Below are positions 10,585 to 23,155 of a DNA stretch of 64,000 nucleotides, piece after piece. The first letter of the stretch is position 1. Each line of letters starts with the position of its first letter. The stretch comes from Mesocentrotus franciscanus. Taxonomy: Eukaryota; Echinodermata; Echinoidea; Camarodonta; Strongylocentrotidae. A program made the position numbers and the translations under genes. The stretch spans positions 5,847,372 to 5,911,371 of the forward strand of contig CP137667.1 in assembly GCA_037976565.1 (NCBI GenBank), read 5' to 3'. A model generated the notes under the pieces. That model was not told the DNA's origin, did no database searches, and worked only from the letters and a program-made list of their open reading frames with translations.

Positions 10585-12830
10585 AATAACGTAGAACCAG
10601 ATTTTACCCTATTTGAAATAATAATTCAAAGATATAACAATCATGCAAATTAAAAGAATGAGCAAAAAGATGTGATGATGGAAAATGTCACAAACAAACA
10701 GATGATTATGAGAAATTATTGTTTTTCTCTCTTTTCCTCTCTCTCTGTATGTCTCTCCCTCTCTCTCTCTTTCTCTCTCTCGCTCGCTTTCTCAGCGCCA
10801 TTTTCCATCTTCATCTCTGGTACTGTTTTCCGTTCCGCTATTTGCTTTTATTCCGAAAGTATTCCTTTCGATCTTGAGATAAATTATTTTACCGTAACCC
10901 CGATATGGAGAAGAAAAACATGGAACGAGCGCCTTATGATATCGAAATAAGAAGAATATTACTGTACAATAATTATAAAAAGTAAAACTTTTGAATGTAA
11001 ATCATGATAAAAAATGGAAACTAAAGAGGAATCCAGAGCGGGTGGGGTTGATCGGAGAGACAAATAGCGTAATAATAAATAGCAATACGCCCTACTTTCT
11101 CCCTCTCTCGTTGTCTCAATGTCGTTTTCCATCTTCATCTCTCGTAGTGTTTTCTGATCCGCGATTTTTTATGAGATCGCGTTTCGACTTACTCCTAAAT
11201 AAAAATAGCTGATCATAATTATAACGTAGAACAAAAATTGACCCTATCTGAAATATTCATTCAAATATATAAAATTCATGGAAAGATAAAGGAATAATAC
11301 AAATGTGATTTAGTAAAATGTCACAGACGAAAAGATGACATGAGAAAGGATAAATTGTTTCTCTCTCTGTGTGTCTCTCACTCTTTATAGCTTTCTGCTT
11401 TTTTCCTTTCTACTTTTCTCTCTTTCTCTCTCTCTCTCTGTATTTCTCTCTCTCTCTCTCTCGCTCGCTTTTTCAGCTCCTTTTGCCATCTTCATCTCTG
11501 GTACTGTTTTCCGTTCCGCTATTTGCTTTTATTCCGAAAGTATTCCTTTCGATCTTGAGATAAACTATTATACCATAACCTCGATGTGAAGAAGAAAAAT
11601 ACGGTACGAGCGCCTGATGATATCGAAATAAAAAGAATATTACTGTACAATAATTATAAAAAGTAACATTGTTGAGTGTAAATCATGATTTAAAAAAAAG
11701 AAACTGAAGAGGAATCCACAGCGGGGCGGTTGGTGTTGATCGGAGAGACAAATAGCATGATACAGTAATAAATAACAATACGTCCAACTTTTTCTCTCTC
11801 TCTCGTTTTCTCAATGTCATTTTCTATCTTCATCTCTCATAGTGTTTTCTGTTCCGCGATTTTTGATGAGATCGCGTTTCGACTTACTCCTAAATAAAAT
11901 TAGATGATCATAATTATAACGTAGAACCAAATTTGACCCTATCTGAAATATTCATTCAAATATATAACAATCATGGAAAGATAAAGGAATAATAAAAATG
12001 TGACTTAGTAAAATGTCACAGACGAAAACATGACATGAGAAATAATTGGTGCTCTCTCTCTGTATGTCTTTCTCTATATCTCTTGCTCGCTTTCTCAGCG
12101 CCATTTTCCATCTTCATCTTTGGTACTGTTTTCCGTCCAAAAGTATTCCTTTCGATCTTGAGATAAATTATTATACCATAACCTCGATATGGAGAAGGAA
12201 ATCACAGAACGAGCGCCTGATGATTTTGGTATGAGAAGAATATTACTGTACAATAATTATAAAAAGTAAAACTTTTAAATGTAAATCTGTGTTGCATCAG
12301 AATGATATGAAGAAAAAATGTTTATTATGCTATGATATTGCCGTTACTTATATACGTCGGACATTATACTTCAGCGAAAAGATATAAACAAACAAAAAAG
12401 AAAGTAACTATAAAAAAAACAGAGCTGGGGGGTGATCGGAGATTCGGAGAGACAAATATCATAATAATAAATACAGTACAGACTACGTCCAACTTTCTAT
12501 CCCTCCCGCCCCTCTTTCTCTCTCTCTCTCTCCCATTGTCTGTATGTATGTCTGTCTTTCTCTCTGTCTTTCTGTCAATGTCGTTTTCCATATTCATCTT
12601 TCATGTTGTTTTCTATTCCGGCATTTGCTAGTATGCCGGCATCATTCCTACCTTGAGACAAATTATTACTAATATTTATAACATATCCGTGATAATGTAC
12701 ACAAAATTATACCTTATATTTATTATAGGGAACGAAAATAGAGAACGAGCGACTGATAATGTCGAAATGAGAAGAATACTACTGTACAAAGATTATAGAA
12801 AGTAAAAGTTTTGATTTTGAATGTAATCTT
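10585..12830 (+). repeat. Tandem array of about 635-700 bp units (three to four copies)
   Basis: AACGTAGAACnA near 10588, 11223 and 11919 marks successive units. Each continues with ATTCAAATATATAA, a CT-rich tract, CATCTTCATCTCTGGTACTGTTTTCCG-like wording and ATTACTGTACAATAATTATA. A fourth, more diverged unit runs to about 12.83 kb. Small open frames rich in Ser/Leu are repeat-encoded. Confidence 0.7.
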
Positions 12831-14166
12831 TGTTGCGTCAAAAAAAATGATACGTTCATTTATGTTATTGACAGAAATAATATACATCGGACATTATACT
12901 TTAGCACAACTTTCTAGAAGAAGGTGGACAACATTATAACAGAAAGAATAAAGCTTTCTCTTTTATTTATGAAAAATAAATAGCATAAATACCCTACCAA
13001 AACCGAAGAAATCTTGAAGAGGGAGACAAGAAAAAATAAGTATGAAAAGGACACAACAAATTACCCCAAAAGATAGGATTCTAGAGCGGAAGATGATAGG
13101 GAAACGTAATAGTTTGTAAGTATTGGCAAATTTTGACAATTATAGTTTGTAAGTATTGACAAAGTATATACAACCAAAAATGACACAGAAATATTTGAAA
13201 GTATTTTAGACCTATATAGAATATACGAAAAGAGTTATGTTTTAGGCCCCGTACAGCTAAGTTACGTAAGAGGAACAATGAACGTGGCCAAGGGTAAAGT
13301 TCGTTGTCATGGTTGTAAACTCCAACAATAGAAGAACGGAACGGAAGTTACGTAAGAGGAACAATGAACGTGGCCACACCCTTTCAACAACAAAAAACGC
13401 GATGCGATAGCTGAAAAGGGTGAAAATAAATTTTAAAAAACAACCTCATATCAAAATAGGGTTCTAAGAGATGTATAGATAGAGAAAAAATAAAAAAAAA
13501 TTTACCGGGAGGCAAATACTAAAACAAAATGAATATTTCAAATTATGAGAAACGAAGTCGAAGCATTCAAAGTAAATATTATTTTTGTTTTCGAGAATAA
13601 AACAATGTTCATCTCAAAATTCATTTCCCAAATAGTCCTATATTTGGTTTGCACATTTAAAAGAAAGGGCATTTAGTGTAGATCATGGCATAATATTGGT
13701 CAGAATATAGTTACAAAATGTGTCGAAACCCATGTAAAACGAAGGCTTAGGCCTATTATTTATGGATCGGTTGATAATCGGCTGAGCTTTAGCAGACGAC
13801 AATCATTGACATTGGGGAAATGAATGGAGGTATCGACCGATCTGCGCGTGCGGCGGTGCTTACGCAATTTGTATTGTGAGTGTATTGAAAACGAAAGACG
13901 TGAAGCTTCAGCAAAATAAGACGGCAATTTCCCTCAAAAATAACAGACCTTATTTTTCGTATTGATGAACAAAACTTATATTTTTAGAAAGAAAAAAGTC
14001 TGATCTTGAATTTTTACATTTACTAAAAATCACGAAAATGACTGAATGAGGCGCAATGAGCAATGAAAGTAGAAAGCATCGCCAAATTTTCCATTACTGG
14101 CGATGTAACCGAAGTCGCTCCGTCACAGGGGAAACAATCGCTGTGCGCGGGCTCGCTCTCAAAGGG

Positions 14167-14650
14167 TTAAGAATTTAGGTATTTCAATTTTGTTAAGGGT
14201 TTGAAGATCTGACTGGATACAAAATACATTGGTGTCATCAGCAAATAATATACAGTGTAATGCAGTGGACGAATAACAAATATCATATAACAACGGGCCA
14301 CGGATTGAACCTTGTGGTACCCTACATTATACTGAAAATCATTTTGTTTCAGTTAAATAATAGTACACGTACTGCTTTATATTCTTCAAATAATTTTAAA
14401 ATCCACTGTATTACGACACCGCATATTCCATTGTATTCAAATGTACGTATTATTCAATGCCAAGAGTGTCAAATGCCTCGCTCAAATCCATGTATACGAT
14501 TGACACTCTATCAAATGCTTGCAACAATTCTTATTCAGTTGAATGGGATTTTCTTTATATCACAATTGAGACATAAATGCGGAGATCTGAGGCTTTCTTT
14601 TTCTTAATGTTTAAAGAATTTTTGAGACTAGAACCTGGATCTCCGCTGAT
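14167..14650 (-). mobile_element. Minus-strand LINE relic, RT part
   Basis: Minus-strand reading gives YMDLSEAFDTL (RT motif A, about 14465-14500) and FADDTNVFC (catalytic box, about 14215-14245), with stops and shifts between. It joins to 9600-9947 once the 4.2-kb insertion is removed. The paralogous copy at about 24.04-24.30 kb shows the same motifs. Confidence 0.65.
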
Positions 14651-14769
14651 TAGCAAGTAGCAAGGTCAATCGAGGTCAACCACAAGGATACAAATCTAAG
14701 AACAGATAGATCTAAAATGTTAATAGAAAACTAATGCGCGTGCGGGATTTGCGAGAAAACACTAAAGGG

Positions 14770-15347
14770 ATATTTTTGTGTTGTCTGTCACCAGTTGTCA
14801 GCATGAACAGGGGGATATTTGAAGGTTGCTCTATATCACCGTATTTATTTGTAGTGGCTATAGAGATCTAAGGCATTTCATTCCGAAATAACAAGCTTAT
14901 AAGAGGAATCCAAATTGGCAATCAGGAATACAAGATCATTATGTACGCTGACGATACCACCTGTTTTTGTAATGGAGACTTGGAATCTATTAATCAATTT
15001 TTCAATTCTTTTGATTCCTTTAGTAAGTTTTTCTGGCTGCAAAGCTAATATATTAAAACACGAGGGTATTTTGCTTGGATCCTTAAAAGGCTCTCAGGAA
15101 AAACCATATGGTGTAAAGGGTCTTGTTTGGAATCAGTCCAAATGGTCATGTTTGGGTATCCAGTGTTCATTATATTTACATGTGTTTTGTTTATTTGAAT
15201 TTTAATGCAAGACTAAGCAAAATTGAATAACTATTGAACTGTTGGCGCTTGAGATGCCTATCTTTTATAGGGAAGGTAACAGTTCTCAAGTCTCTTATAT
15301 TACCCCATATTTTGTTTATGACACTTTGTATTTATATTTGATCAATC
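14770..15347 (+). mobile_element. Tx1-like LINE, RT part (5' piece)
   Basis: Reads GCSISPYLFVVAIEI, then IRGIQIGNQEYKIIMYADDTT, then LGSLKGS, KGLVWNQSKW and IGKVTVLKSLILPH, in the order found in the RT of L1/Tx1-group elements. One stop (after VAIEI) and frameshifts are present. The reading breaks at about 15347, where another LINE is inserted, and resumes at about 18395. Confidence 0.7.
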
Positions 15348-18300
15348 TTGATATTGTCTTACGGAGACATGGTTGCATGACATGGTAGATGATAGCGTAG
15401 TCAAAATTGATGGTTATCACTTAAAAAGAAGAGACAGGAATAACAACACTAGAGGAGGTGGCGTCTGTATATATGTTCGTAATACGATAGTTTTTCTCAG
15501 AAATATATAACTTGTTGAGTAATAGCTTAGAGGTCACCTGGATTGAATTACCGTTGAAGTCTGATAAACTTATCGTTTGGTGTTTGTATAGACCACCGAA
15601 TTCTGACTCTTCTTATTTTGATAATATGCTGGATATTTTTGAGAAAGAAGCATCTGAAGACAAGGACCTATTTATACTGGGTGATCTTAATTATGATTAT
15701 AAGTTGATGCAAGTTCAAGTGATAATCCTATTTATATGATTGAAAATCTCCTCTCATTAACGCAATTAATCCATAAGCCCACCAGGGTCACAGGCACCTC
15801 TTCTAAATGTTTAGACCATATTCGTACTTCTGTACCAGATAAGCATATAATAAATCACGTATTAAAATATCCTTAAGTAATCATTAATTTATATATACAC
15901 ATGTCTTAATACGCTTTAGAGACTATCAGAATGTTTAATGAGAATGCTTTTATTGATAATTTAAAACATTCTGATATACTCAATAATAATTATACTTCTC
16001 GTATTCCCCTACGACAAAAGTGTGTTGAATGGAAACAGGCTTTTTGTTTACTTGTAACAAACATGCTCCTGTAAAAGAATGTCGGGTTAAAACTAGGCAC
16101 TGTTCATGAATGAGTTCTAATATTTTCAAACTCAAAAAGAGACTACTTAAAGAGAAAATATGATGCACTAAAATTTCCATACTTTTTTTTTTACTGAATA
16201 TCGAAATCTCAGGAATTCCGTCAACTCATACGAAGAGAGAAGAGAAAATATTTTTACTCAGTATCTGAAAGGTACAGTAATGATAGTAAGAAGTTATGGA
16301 AGGAATTAAGCAAAATTACTGGAAGCGGACAAAAGACTTTGTTTTACCATCTGATTTAGACAGTAATAGAATGAACGATTATTTTGTAAATATTGGTAAA
16401 CAGATTTCAGAAACTTTCAGTAATCATGATCTATCATGGAACCACCCTGAAACTATACACACCTTTGTCTTGAAATCAATCAGTCCCGGGAGAACTAAAA
16501 AATAATCTCTCCCTACTTTCGAGAGAGAGTACCCTTGATATCTTAGAATTTGATAGAAAATTACTTCAAATCTCAGCTCCTTTTATTAATATTTCTCTTA
16601 ACTATCTTCTTAATGAAGTTTAAATTGTAGATTTGTACCTGATGATTTTGAACTGGCTAGAACTATGCCTGTTTAAAAAGGTAAAGGTGAAAAGAATGCT
16701 ATTTCAAATTATAGACCCATCTAAGTCATACGTCATATTGCTATTAAAAATGCTTGAAATGGAAGTTCAGTCTCATTGTTTATCTTACTTGCAGACCAAT
16801 CATCTTATTAGTGTTGACCAATATGATTTTTTGCCAAATCATTCAACTAGTACATGTTCACATAGAGTCATTGATGATTGGTATGAATCTGTTAATGAAA
16901 AGGAAAAAGTTGGTGTCTGTTGTCTTGATATTTCGAAATGTTTTGATTGTATTGGCCATGAACTTTTGTTGTCCAAATTTAATAAGTATGGTATTTTAAA
17001 TACTAAACTTCAATAATTTTCTAGTTTTTAATTTAATAGGAAACAAGCAGTTTATTTTCATGGTAAACTATCCGAAACAAAGGACATCCCTCTTTCTTGT
17101 TTTTATAAATGATATAAACGATTTTTTACGGTTAAGTACATTTAATATATACGCTGATGATGTGGTCATATATGTTTTTAATATTGATATTATATCAGTA
17201 CATCTAAGCTCCAAAGAAATTTTATATGCTATAAATGAATGGTATTGTAAAAATAGATTACGTATTACTACTAATAAGAGAAATGTAATGCTGTTGAATA
17301 GTAACACACGAGGTAACAAGAAATTTAGTCTAAATGTGCATATGAATAACGAAATAATAGAACTAGTAGAAGTATCAGTTATTTAGGGATAGAAATTGAT
17401 GATAGATTATTTAGGGATTTCCACAATAAAACTCTTAGCAAATCGTTAAGTTATAAGATTTTTACTTTAAGAAAGCTCAGTAAATTTTTAAGTTCTTCCA
17501 TTTTGAATAAAATATACAAATGTACCATACAGCCAATCTTTGAATATTCTTGTTCCGTATGAGGGAACTGTTCTTTACAGCAATATTATGTTAAGACTAC
17601 AGAAAAGAGCTGCACGTATTGTTGTAGGGAAATTCGATTATGATGTTAATAGCTTGAATATAATGAATTCATTGAAATGGCAATCCAATGAAACTAGACT
17701 ATTTTTAGCATGTATTATGAACAACTGTAGTCTTGGAAAAGTCCCGGTACGATCGTGCAATGAAGTGGAAATGGTTTTTGACAGACATGGTTTTAACACT
17801 AGACTTGCCAATACGTTGAATGTTGTTTTACCCAAGCCTACTCTTGAGTGTTTTAAGAATTGTTTTAGATACGCTGGTGGTAAAATCTGGAATAGTTTAC
17901 CTTCTGCTCTGTAAATTGCTAAATCTATCGATGTCTTTAAACGTATGTACAAGGACAATATTTGTTAAACCTGTGTGATACAATGCCTACTGTTCTTGAC
18001 ATGGCTTATTTCTCTCTTCCTCTCTCTCCCTCTCTCCCGCTCTTTCTTTCTCTCTTTCCTTCTATACTTTCTACCAATTTCCTTATATCTTTTTTCCTCT
18101 TCTAATCTTTTTGGTGATATTTTAATGCCTTTTAAGTGATTTTATGTTTTTTCCGCTGTTAATTTGAATTATTACATTGTCGTTTTTGTGTTGCTTTTTA
18201 CCACTTCAAATAGTTTTATCCTGTTTTACCTTTGCTTGTGAACTTTGGTGATTTTCATTATTTATATTCATGTGTATTACATATTAATTCTGTTTAGGAC

Positions 18301-18392
18301 ATGATGTAACACAGATTTTGTATCTACAATGTTTATCTAATTCTTGTTATCCTGATTAAATATATTTCAATAAAAAATAATATTACAAAAAT
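15348..18392 (+). mobile_element. LINE (CR1/L2-like) nested in the Tx1-like LINE
   Basis: 5'-truncated within the endonuclease. Order: LTETWLHD and GGGVCIYV (about 15360-15480), LYRPPNSDS and GDLNYDYK (about 15580-15705), RT motif A CLDISKCFD (about 16920-16950), YADDVV (about 17150-17165), then RLQKRAARIV and KIWNSLPSAL (to about 17912). Several frameshifts and stops divide it. The 3' end is AATAAAAAATAATATTAC near 18370-18390. It is younger than the Tx1-like copy it interrupts. Confidence 0.75.
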
Positions 18393-19705
18393 ATTCCTGA
18401 CAAGTCTTTTTAAAAGTTGGAAACTTATATTTCTTTAGGTTTATATGGTCTAGAGGGGATGATAGAGTAAAACGGAATTTTGTATATAATGATTATGATC
18501 ATTGTGGTTTTAAAATGATAGATATTAGATCTTTTGCAAATGTGCAGAAACTTATTTGTTCGAGGTATTTACTGAATGATGGATTTGATAGTCTTAGGAA
18601 ATAAATATAAATATTCAATCTGTCTGAATTTCACTCAGATCCAGAAATTTTATTCAGAGCCCATGCCACTGAATTTTTTTTGAAAGGGTTGAATATGCAG
18701 CTCTCAGAAACTATAAGGGTGTGGTACGCATTCAGATTAAGATTGTTATCTAATTATAATCTGGTAGAAATGCACAAATTAGATAGCTTATGTTCAACAA
18801 AAGTTTGCTTGAAAGCAAAAAAAGTTGTTTTACTTCCCTGCATGGTATGAAAGGGGAATTAAACAACACAGGATTTGATTTACGATGGAGCACCTTTCAA
18901 AGAATGTTTGAGTTGGTATTAGAGTTTGACATACCAATTGGTGTTAAAAGAAAATATCATTTCAATACTAAGGCATTTTCTATATATAGATTATGGTCGA
19001 AATATAATAGAGATCCATTTGAATTCATAAGATATAAACTATTGTATACTAAACATTTCTCTAAATTCTCATATTCAATTTCTAAGGAATCTGTCTTACC
19101 TCAAAAGAATTCGGATAAATGGAAGGAGATTTTTAATGTAGAAAAGGGATAGTTAGGAGTGGTCTTTGGTTCATAAAGTAAATATTAAATGCACTATTGC
19201 ATTTTATATAAGATAAAAAGGTCTGACACTAAATTATGCAGTCTGTGTGAACGATTGCCAGACTCAATTGAACATTTTGTTAATACATTGTGAAGTTGTA
19301 AAGCCGCTTTGGTCTGTCCTAGAAAATTATCTATCTTTAAAACTTTAAAAAGATGTTATTTTCTCGGATTTTGAAAGAATGTTTGTTTGTCCCAAGGACT
19401 ATCAAAATTCAATATATATAAATGAGTTCCTATTGTGTAACAGATTCTATATACACTGCTGCACATTTAAGAAAGAGAAACAAAATTTTCATGGTCTTAT
19501 ATCTCTGATAAAAAATAAGTCTAAGTCTAAATATGTAATTACAGCCAAGCATGACAAGTTAAATAACCATTTAATTCAAATTATATTTGAGTTGTAGTGG
19601 ACTACATGATGTTTTTGTCATTTCACATTCCTGTACATGATTGTAATTAGCCAGTTGGCTTTTATCTTATCCTTGAGTACCCAATAAAAAAAAAAATATA
19701 TAAAA
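18393..19705 (+). mobile_element. Tx1-like LINE, C-terminal part (3' piece)
   Basis: Continues the element from 15347: FIWSRGDDRVKRNF, HCGFKMIDIRSF, then the long frame at 18790-19152, and a C-terminal zinc-binding-like block (LCERLPDSIEHF in plausible frame, about 19240-19280) followed by WSVLENYL and a terminal frame to 19597. It ends with AATAAAAAAAAAAA near 19685. Split pieces of the same element are inferred from the exact continuation of the protein motifs across the nested LINE. Confidence 0.65.
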
Positions 19706-19799
19706 AAACATTAACTCTAGTAAAAAAAAAAAACAGATATAATGAACTCGTCACCATAATTTAATAGCGATCGTGATTACAACGTTTCCGACCATTGTC

Positions 19800-19965
19800 A
19801 CGTTTGCGTCTTTTTCACTGAACATCACTTTAAGCATGAATTATCTAAAACTGCAGAAGATAAATGTTTCACTACTGTATTTGAATATAAGAAGTATAAA
19901 CAACAAATTCGATAACTTGCAATTTCTGTTATATAGAATACTTACAGAGTCTGAATGCCATTGAT
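19800..19965 (+). mobile_element. LINE endonuclease N-terminal scrap
   Basis: VSLLYLNIRSINNKFDNL matches the start of the apurinic-type endonuclease of CR1-like LINEs. Nothing else of this element follows. Confidence 0.5.
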
Positions 19966-20508
19966 GGAATAATGTCGAATAAATGAAAAACCGAAAGTTT
20001 GAAACCGCAAGAGTCTATAATTTCAAGAGGAAATGGCAATTTTAAGATAATAAAGAACTTGCTTCCTCGCTACCTTCGCTCGCTCGCAATATAAAAAAAC
20101 AGCATGATTTCAGGCAGCCAAGATCCTGAATACCCCCAAATGTGGGCAACGAGGTCCCGAAAATCACTATTATTGCCGACAGCAAGGTACCCAAATATAT
20201 CTTATATCTTTTCTATCGAAAATATATATTTAATTCATCATCTTACACGTACTATAATAAGAAATGAGCAATGTTGCACAGCAAAAGCCGTTGTTTTGGG
20301 TTCCAGGAAAATTTAAATTAGTTTTTTTGTAAATATTTGTTCTGTAAAGGATTGGTCTAAATGTATAATTCTCTGTTTTTAGGTGAATTAATCCTTCAAA
20401 TAAAGAACACAGAAACTTACGACATTTGAATTTCTCATTACTGTTCTTGAATGTATAGTCAGCGTTGATCAAAATATGATATATTTTTTTCATTTGAACT
20501 TAAACTTC
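19966..20508. other. AT-rich DNA with no recognisable gene
   Basis: No coding or RNA signal seen. Confidence 0.4.
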
Positions 20509-21137
20509 GCAAGTGTATATGTGATGTCATTATAGGGAGATTATCTGATTAGATTATGAAGTAAGTAGACAAAAGGTCAAGATTCAGAGTTCAGATTCTA
20601 AAAATACAGGTTTTAGCCTCGTTGTTTTAGCCTCGTTATCTCAATAAATCACTAGATGTATTAATCCTTCAAATAAAGTACACAAAAGCTTACGACATTT
20701 GAATCTCTCATTCTCGTTCTTGTCTCTATACTCAGAGATGATCAGAGTATGATTTTTCATAAGTGAAATGTCCCCCTCTATGTTGATGCAAATTATTCGG
20801 CGTGTTCACATTAACACCACTGCTCAGGTACTATCGTATTTTAAATGTAGTTGTTCATGATTTGTTTTGTCAACGATCTGCCACCATTTGAAGTGTGAAC
20901 TTGAAACTTCGTGAAAGAATATATATTATGTCTTCAAAGGAAGATTGTCTGATAAGATTTTGAAGTAGGTAGGCAAAAGGTCATAGATTTATGAAAATAC
21001 CGGTTTAACATCGTTATCACAATATCTCAAGAATCAATAGAGGTATGATCGAGCTTCAAACCTAGTGAAGAAGGTATCACCGATGGAAAGCGATCTGATA
21101 CATTTGTGAGGTAAGGAGGTTAAAGGTCAAAGGTCAC

Positions 21138-21629
21138 CCAGAAGGAAAAACCAGTCACCACCAGTTGAAATTTCCAACTGGTTCCAGTTAACTTCAACTG
21201 GAACCAGTTAAATTCCACTGGTTCCAGTTGATTCTGACTGGTCCATGATGCACATCAAGCAGATATTTGGTGCGACTGCATTTCATTTAACTGGAACCAG
21301 TCCTTAATGACCAGTTACACCAGTTGATAACTGGTCTGTTTGCATATTTCCAGTTGCACCAGTTGATAACTGGTTTGTGCATGGCATATTTCCAGTTGCA
21401 CCAGTTGATAACTGGTCTGTGGGCATATTTCCAGTTGCACCAGTGGATAACTGGTCTGTGGGCATGTTTCTAGTTGAACCAGTTGATAACTGGTCTTTGG
21501 GCATATTTCCAGTTGCACCAGTTGATAACTGACTGTTGGCATATTTCCAGTTGCATTCAACAGGTAAAATTCTAACTGGTCCAGTTGGAATTCAACTGGT
21601 CAAATTCGAACTGGTCCTGGAAATAGAGG
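21138..21629. mobile_element. Palindrome-rich element built on CCAGTT/AACTGG
   Basis: The sequence is dominated by AACTGG, CCAGTT and GGTTCCAGTTGAA, with inverted wording at the two ends (CCAGTTGAAATTTCCAACTGG left; CCAGTTGGAATTCAACTGG right). Block A gives the empty site: the flanking AAAGGTCA...TTCCTA wording is continuous there. An approximate 8-bp flanking duplication is present, AAAGGTCA / AGAGGTCA. Confidence 0.65.
21309..21555 (-). repeat. 39-bp minisatellite inside the AACTGG element
   Basis: Six copies of about CCAGTTGCACCAGTTGATAA followed by CTGGTCTGTGGGCATATTT. The 39-bp period keeps one minus-strand frame open as a 13-residue peptide repeat, which I treat as accidental. One unit is 42 bp. 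Confidence 0.85.
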
Positions 21630-22221
21630 TCAATTTCCTAAAAGAGAGGTTATAGGCTCGATAGTGCAATATTTTGAAAACCACTTGAAGTATTAACTTT
21701 TTAGGCGTCTAGACTTGTTCTCATTGTGATATTCCAAGAATAATTGATGCCACGATAAATGAATTTAGGCGTAGGCATATCGAAATATAGTCCCATGTCT
21801 TTTGTTTAAATATATATTGTTTTGTTTTTGTTTTAAAGTCCCGATAGGAAACCTCGATAAAAAAGTAGACATCGCTACTTGTACGTTAACTTAGTTGATA
21901 AGGAATCGTCAAGTTCAAGCCCATATATCTTTTTTTCCCCCTTTGTGAACTATATGGTTTGCTCTGCCTAGGTTATTGGAAGTGCTCCCTCTTTTGATAA
22001 GTTTGGGTGCATGAACTCCCTGGAAAGACGAGTTTATTTATATTTTCTCTAATACTGAATATGTATGACATATCACTTTCAGTATCCATTCTATTGAAGT
22101 GTCGACTTGCGAGATGAAGAGAGACCTCCTCGCCCTCCTCCCCTCACACAAACAAAACACACTTAAGCGCCCATCCGCCCACATTAAACAATATTGTAAA
22201 CACGAAATGTGTACACATAAG

Positions 22222-22392
22222 TCTTGAAAATGTCTCTCTCCTTCTCTCTCTCTATCTCAATCTCTTCCTCCATCCCTCCCTCCCTCCCCTTCTCTCCACC
22301 CCTCTTTTTATCACCCCCATTTCTCCCCCTTCTCTCTCTATTCTCCCTCTGTCTGTCTCATCTCTTTCTCGCTCTCCTTCTTTCTGTCACCT
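22222..22392 (+). repeat. CT-rich low-complexity tract
   Basis: Pyrimidine-rich run matching 8.56-8.71 kb in block A. Its Ser/Leu/Pro frame is not a gene. Confidence 0.8.
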
Positions 22393-23155
22393 TGTTTCTC
22401 TTCACCTAATGTGACGTCAAGATCAAAACAAATTTTCTGTAAATGTTTACCCCGCAACCTTCTCTTAAACGTTTCATAAGTTTCTCGACCATATATTTGA
22501 GAAATTGAGTCATTGATAAATTGATTTATTTAATTTAAAAACAAATATTTTTCATCTTTTTTAAAGAACATACGGTTTGATGGAATTCATCAGTTTTTCC
22601 AGTGGGATAAGAGTGTTAACCTTTATTTAAATTGAACAATGGGTGGAAGTATGAAAGTATTTTGTAAGCGGGTCGAACGTAAACGTGCAATTTGTAGAAT
22701 ATTGATATCATAAACTTTTAATGTTTCTAGTTTTTTTTAAGTAACGGATTGGAGTGATCACAATAAAAAGAATTACTAAAAATGCAATAGCGAAAATATG
22801 ATAATATGAAATACAAAGCAGAATTCAGGAATCATACAACATGAATAAAACATCCAACGGGGCATGATGTTTCAATCAACGGATTGGAGTCATCACGGTA
22901 AAAAGAATTACTAAAATGAAATAGCGAAAAGGTATATACATTACTCTTGGAATTAACAAATATAATAATATGAAATACATGGCAAAATTAAATAAAATAT
23001 TTATTAGAACGACACGGAATTTCGTACTCTCCTTTCTTTCCAATAATTCACCATCCAAAGTACATTGATATTGCCTGTTCTGTTTTGAAAGTATATACAT
23101 TCGTTCCCTAAGATTAAAGGTATATTTTCGGCATTAAACCATTTTGATAATGTTC

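Larger units (their letters stand above)
9948..14166. mobile_element. 4.2-kb TTAA-flanked insertion, piggyBac-like and non-autonomous
   Basis: Flanked by TTAA at 9944-9947 and 14167-14170. The ends are imperfectly inverted: CACTTTGTAGACGACGGG (left) and, read inward, CCCTTTGAGAGCGAGCCC (right). Deleting the element with one TTAA restores an in-frame junction in the minus-strand LINE (PKFL then KLITEF), which shows TTAA is the target duplication. That is the hallmark of piggyBac-class transposition. No transposase frame is seen. The interior holds two subterminal hairpins, a 650-700 bp tandem array and further direct repeats. Confidence 0.6.
20509..23155. repeat. Repeat block B (paralogous to block A)
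   Basis: Collinear with 6.9-9.9 kb. It opens with two runs of the about 140-bp monomer (near 20.52 and 20.93 kb), then TTCCAAGAATAATT, GGAAAGACGAGTTTATT, a CT tract and GTAACGGATTGGAGTG. It lacks the LINE tail and palindromic MITE found in A but holds the AACTGG-type element at 21.14-21.63 kb. Confidence 0.75.

Noticed and set aside
21309..21555. CRISPR-like array
   Set aside because: Repeats are contiguous with no unique spacers, in a clearly eukaryotic genome.
21304..21560. Minus-strand frames with a repeated 13-residue peptide
   Set aside because: A 39-bp period automatically keeps frames open. The element is palindromic and non-coding in appearance.
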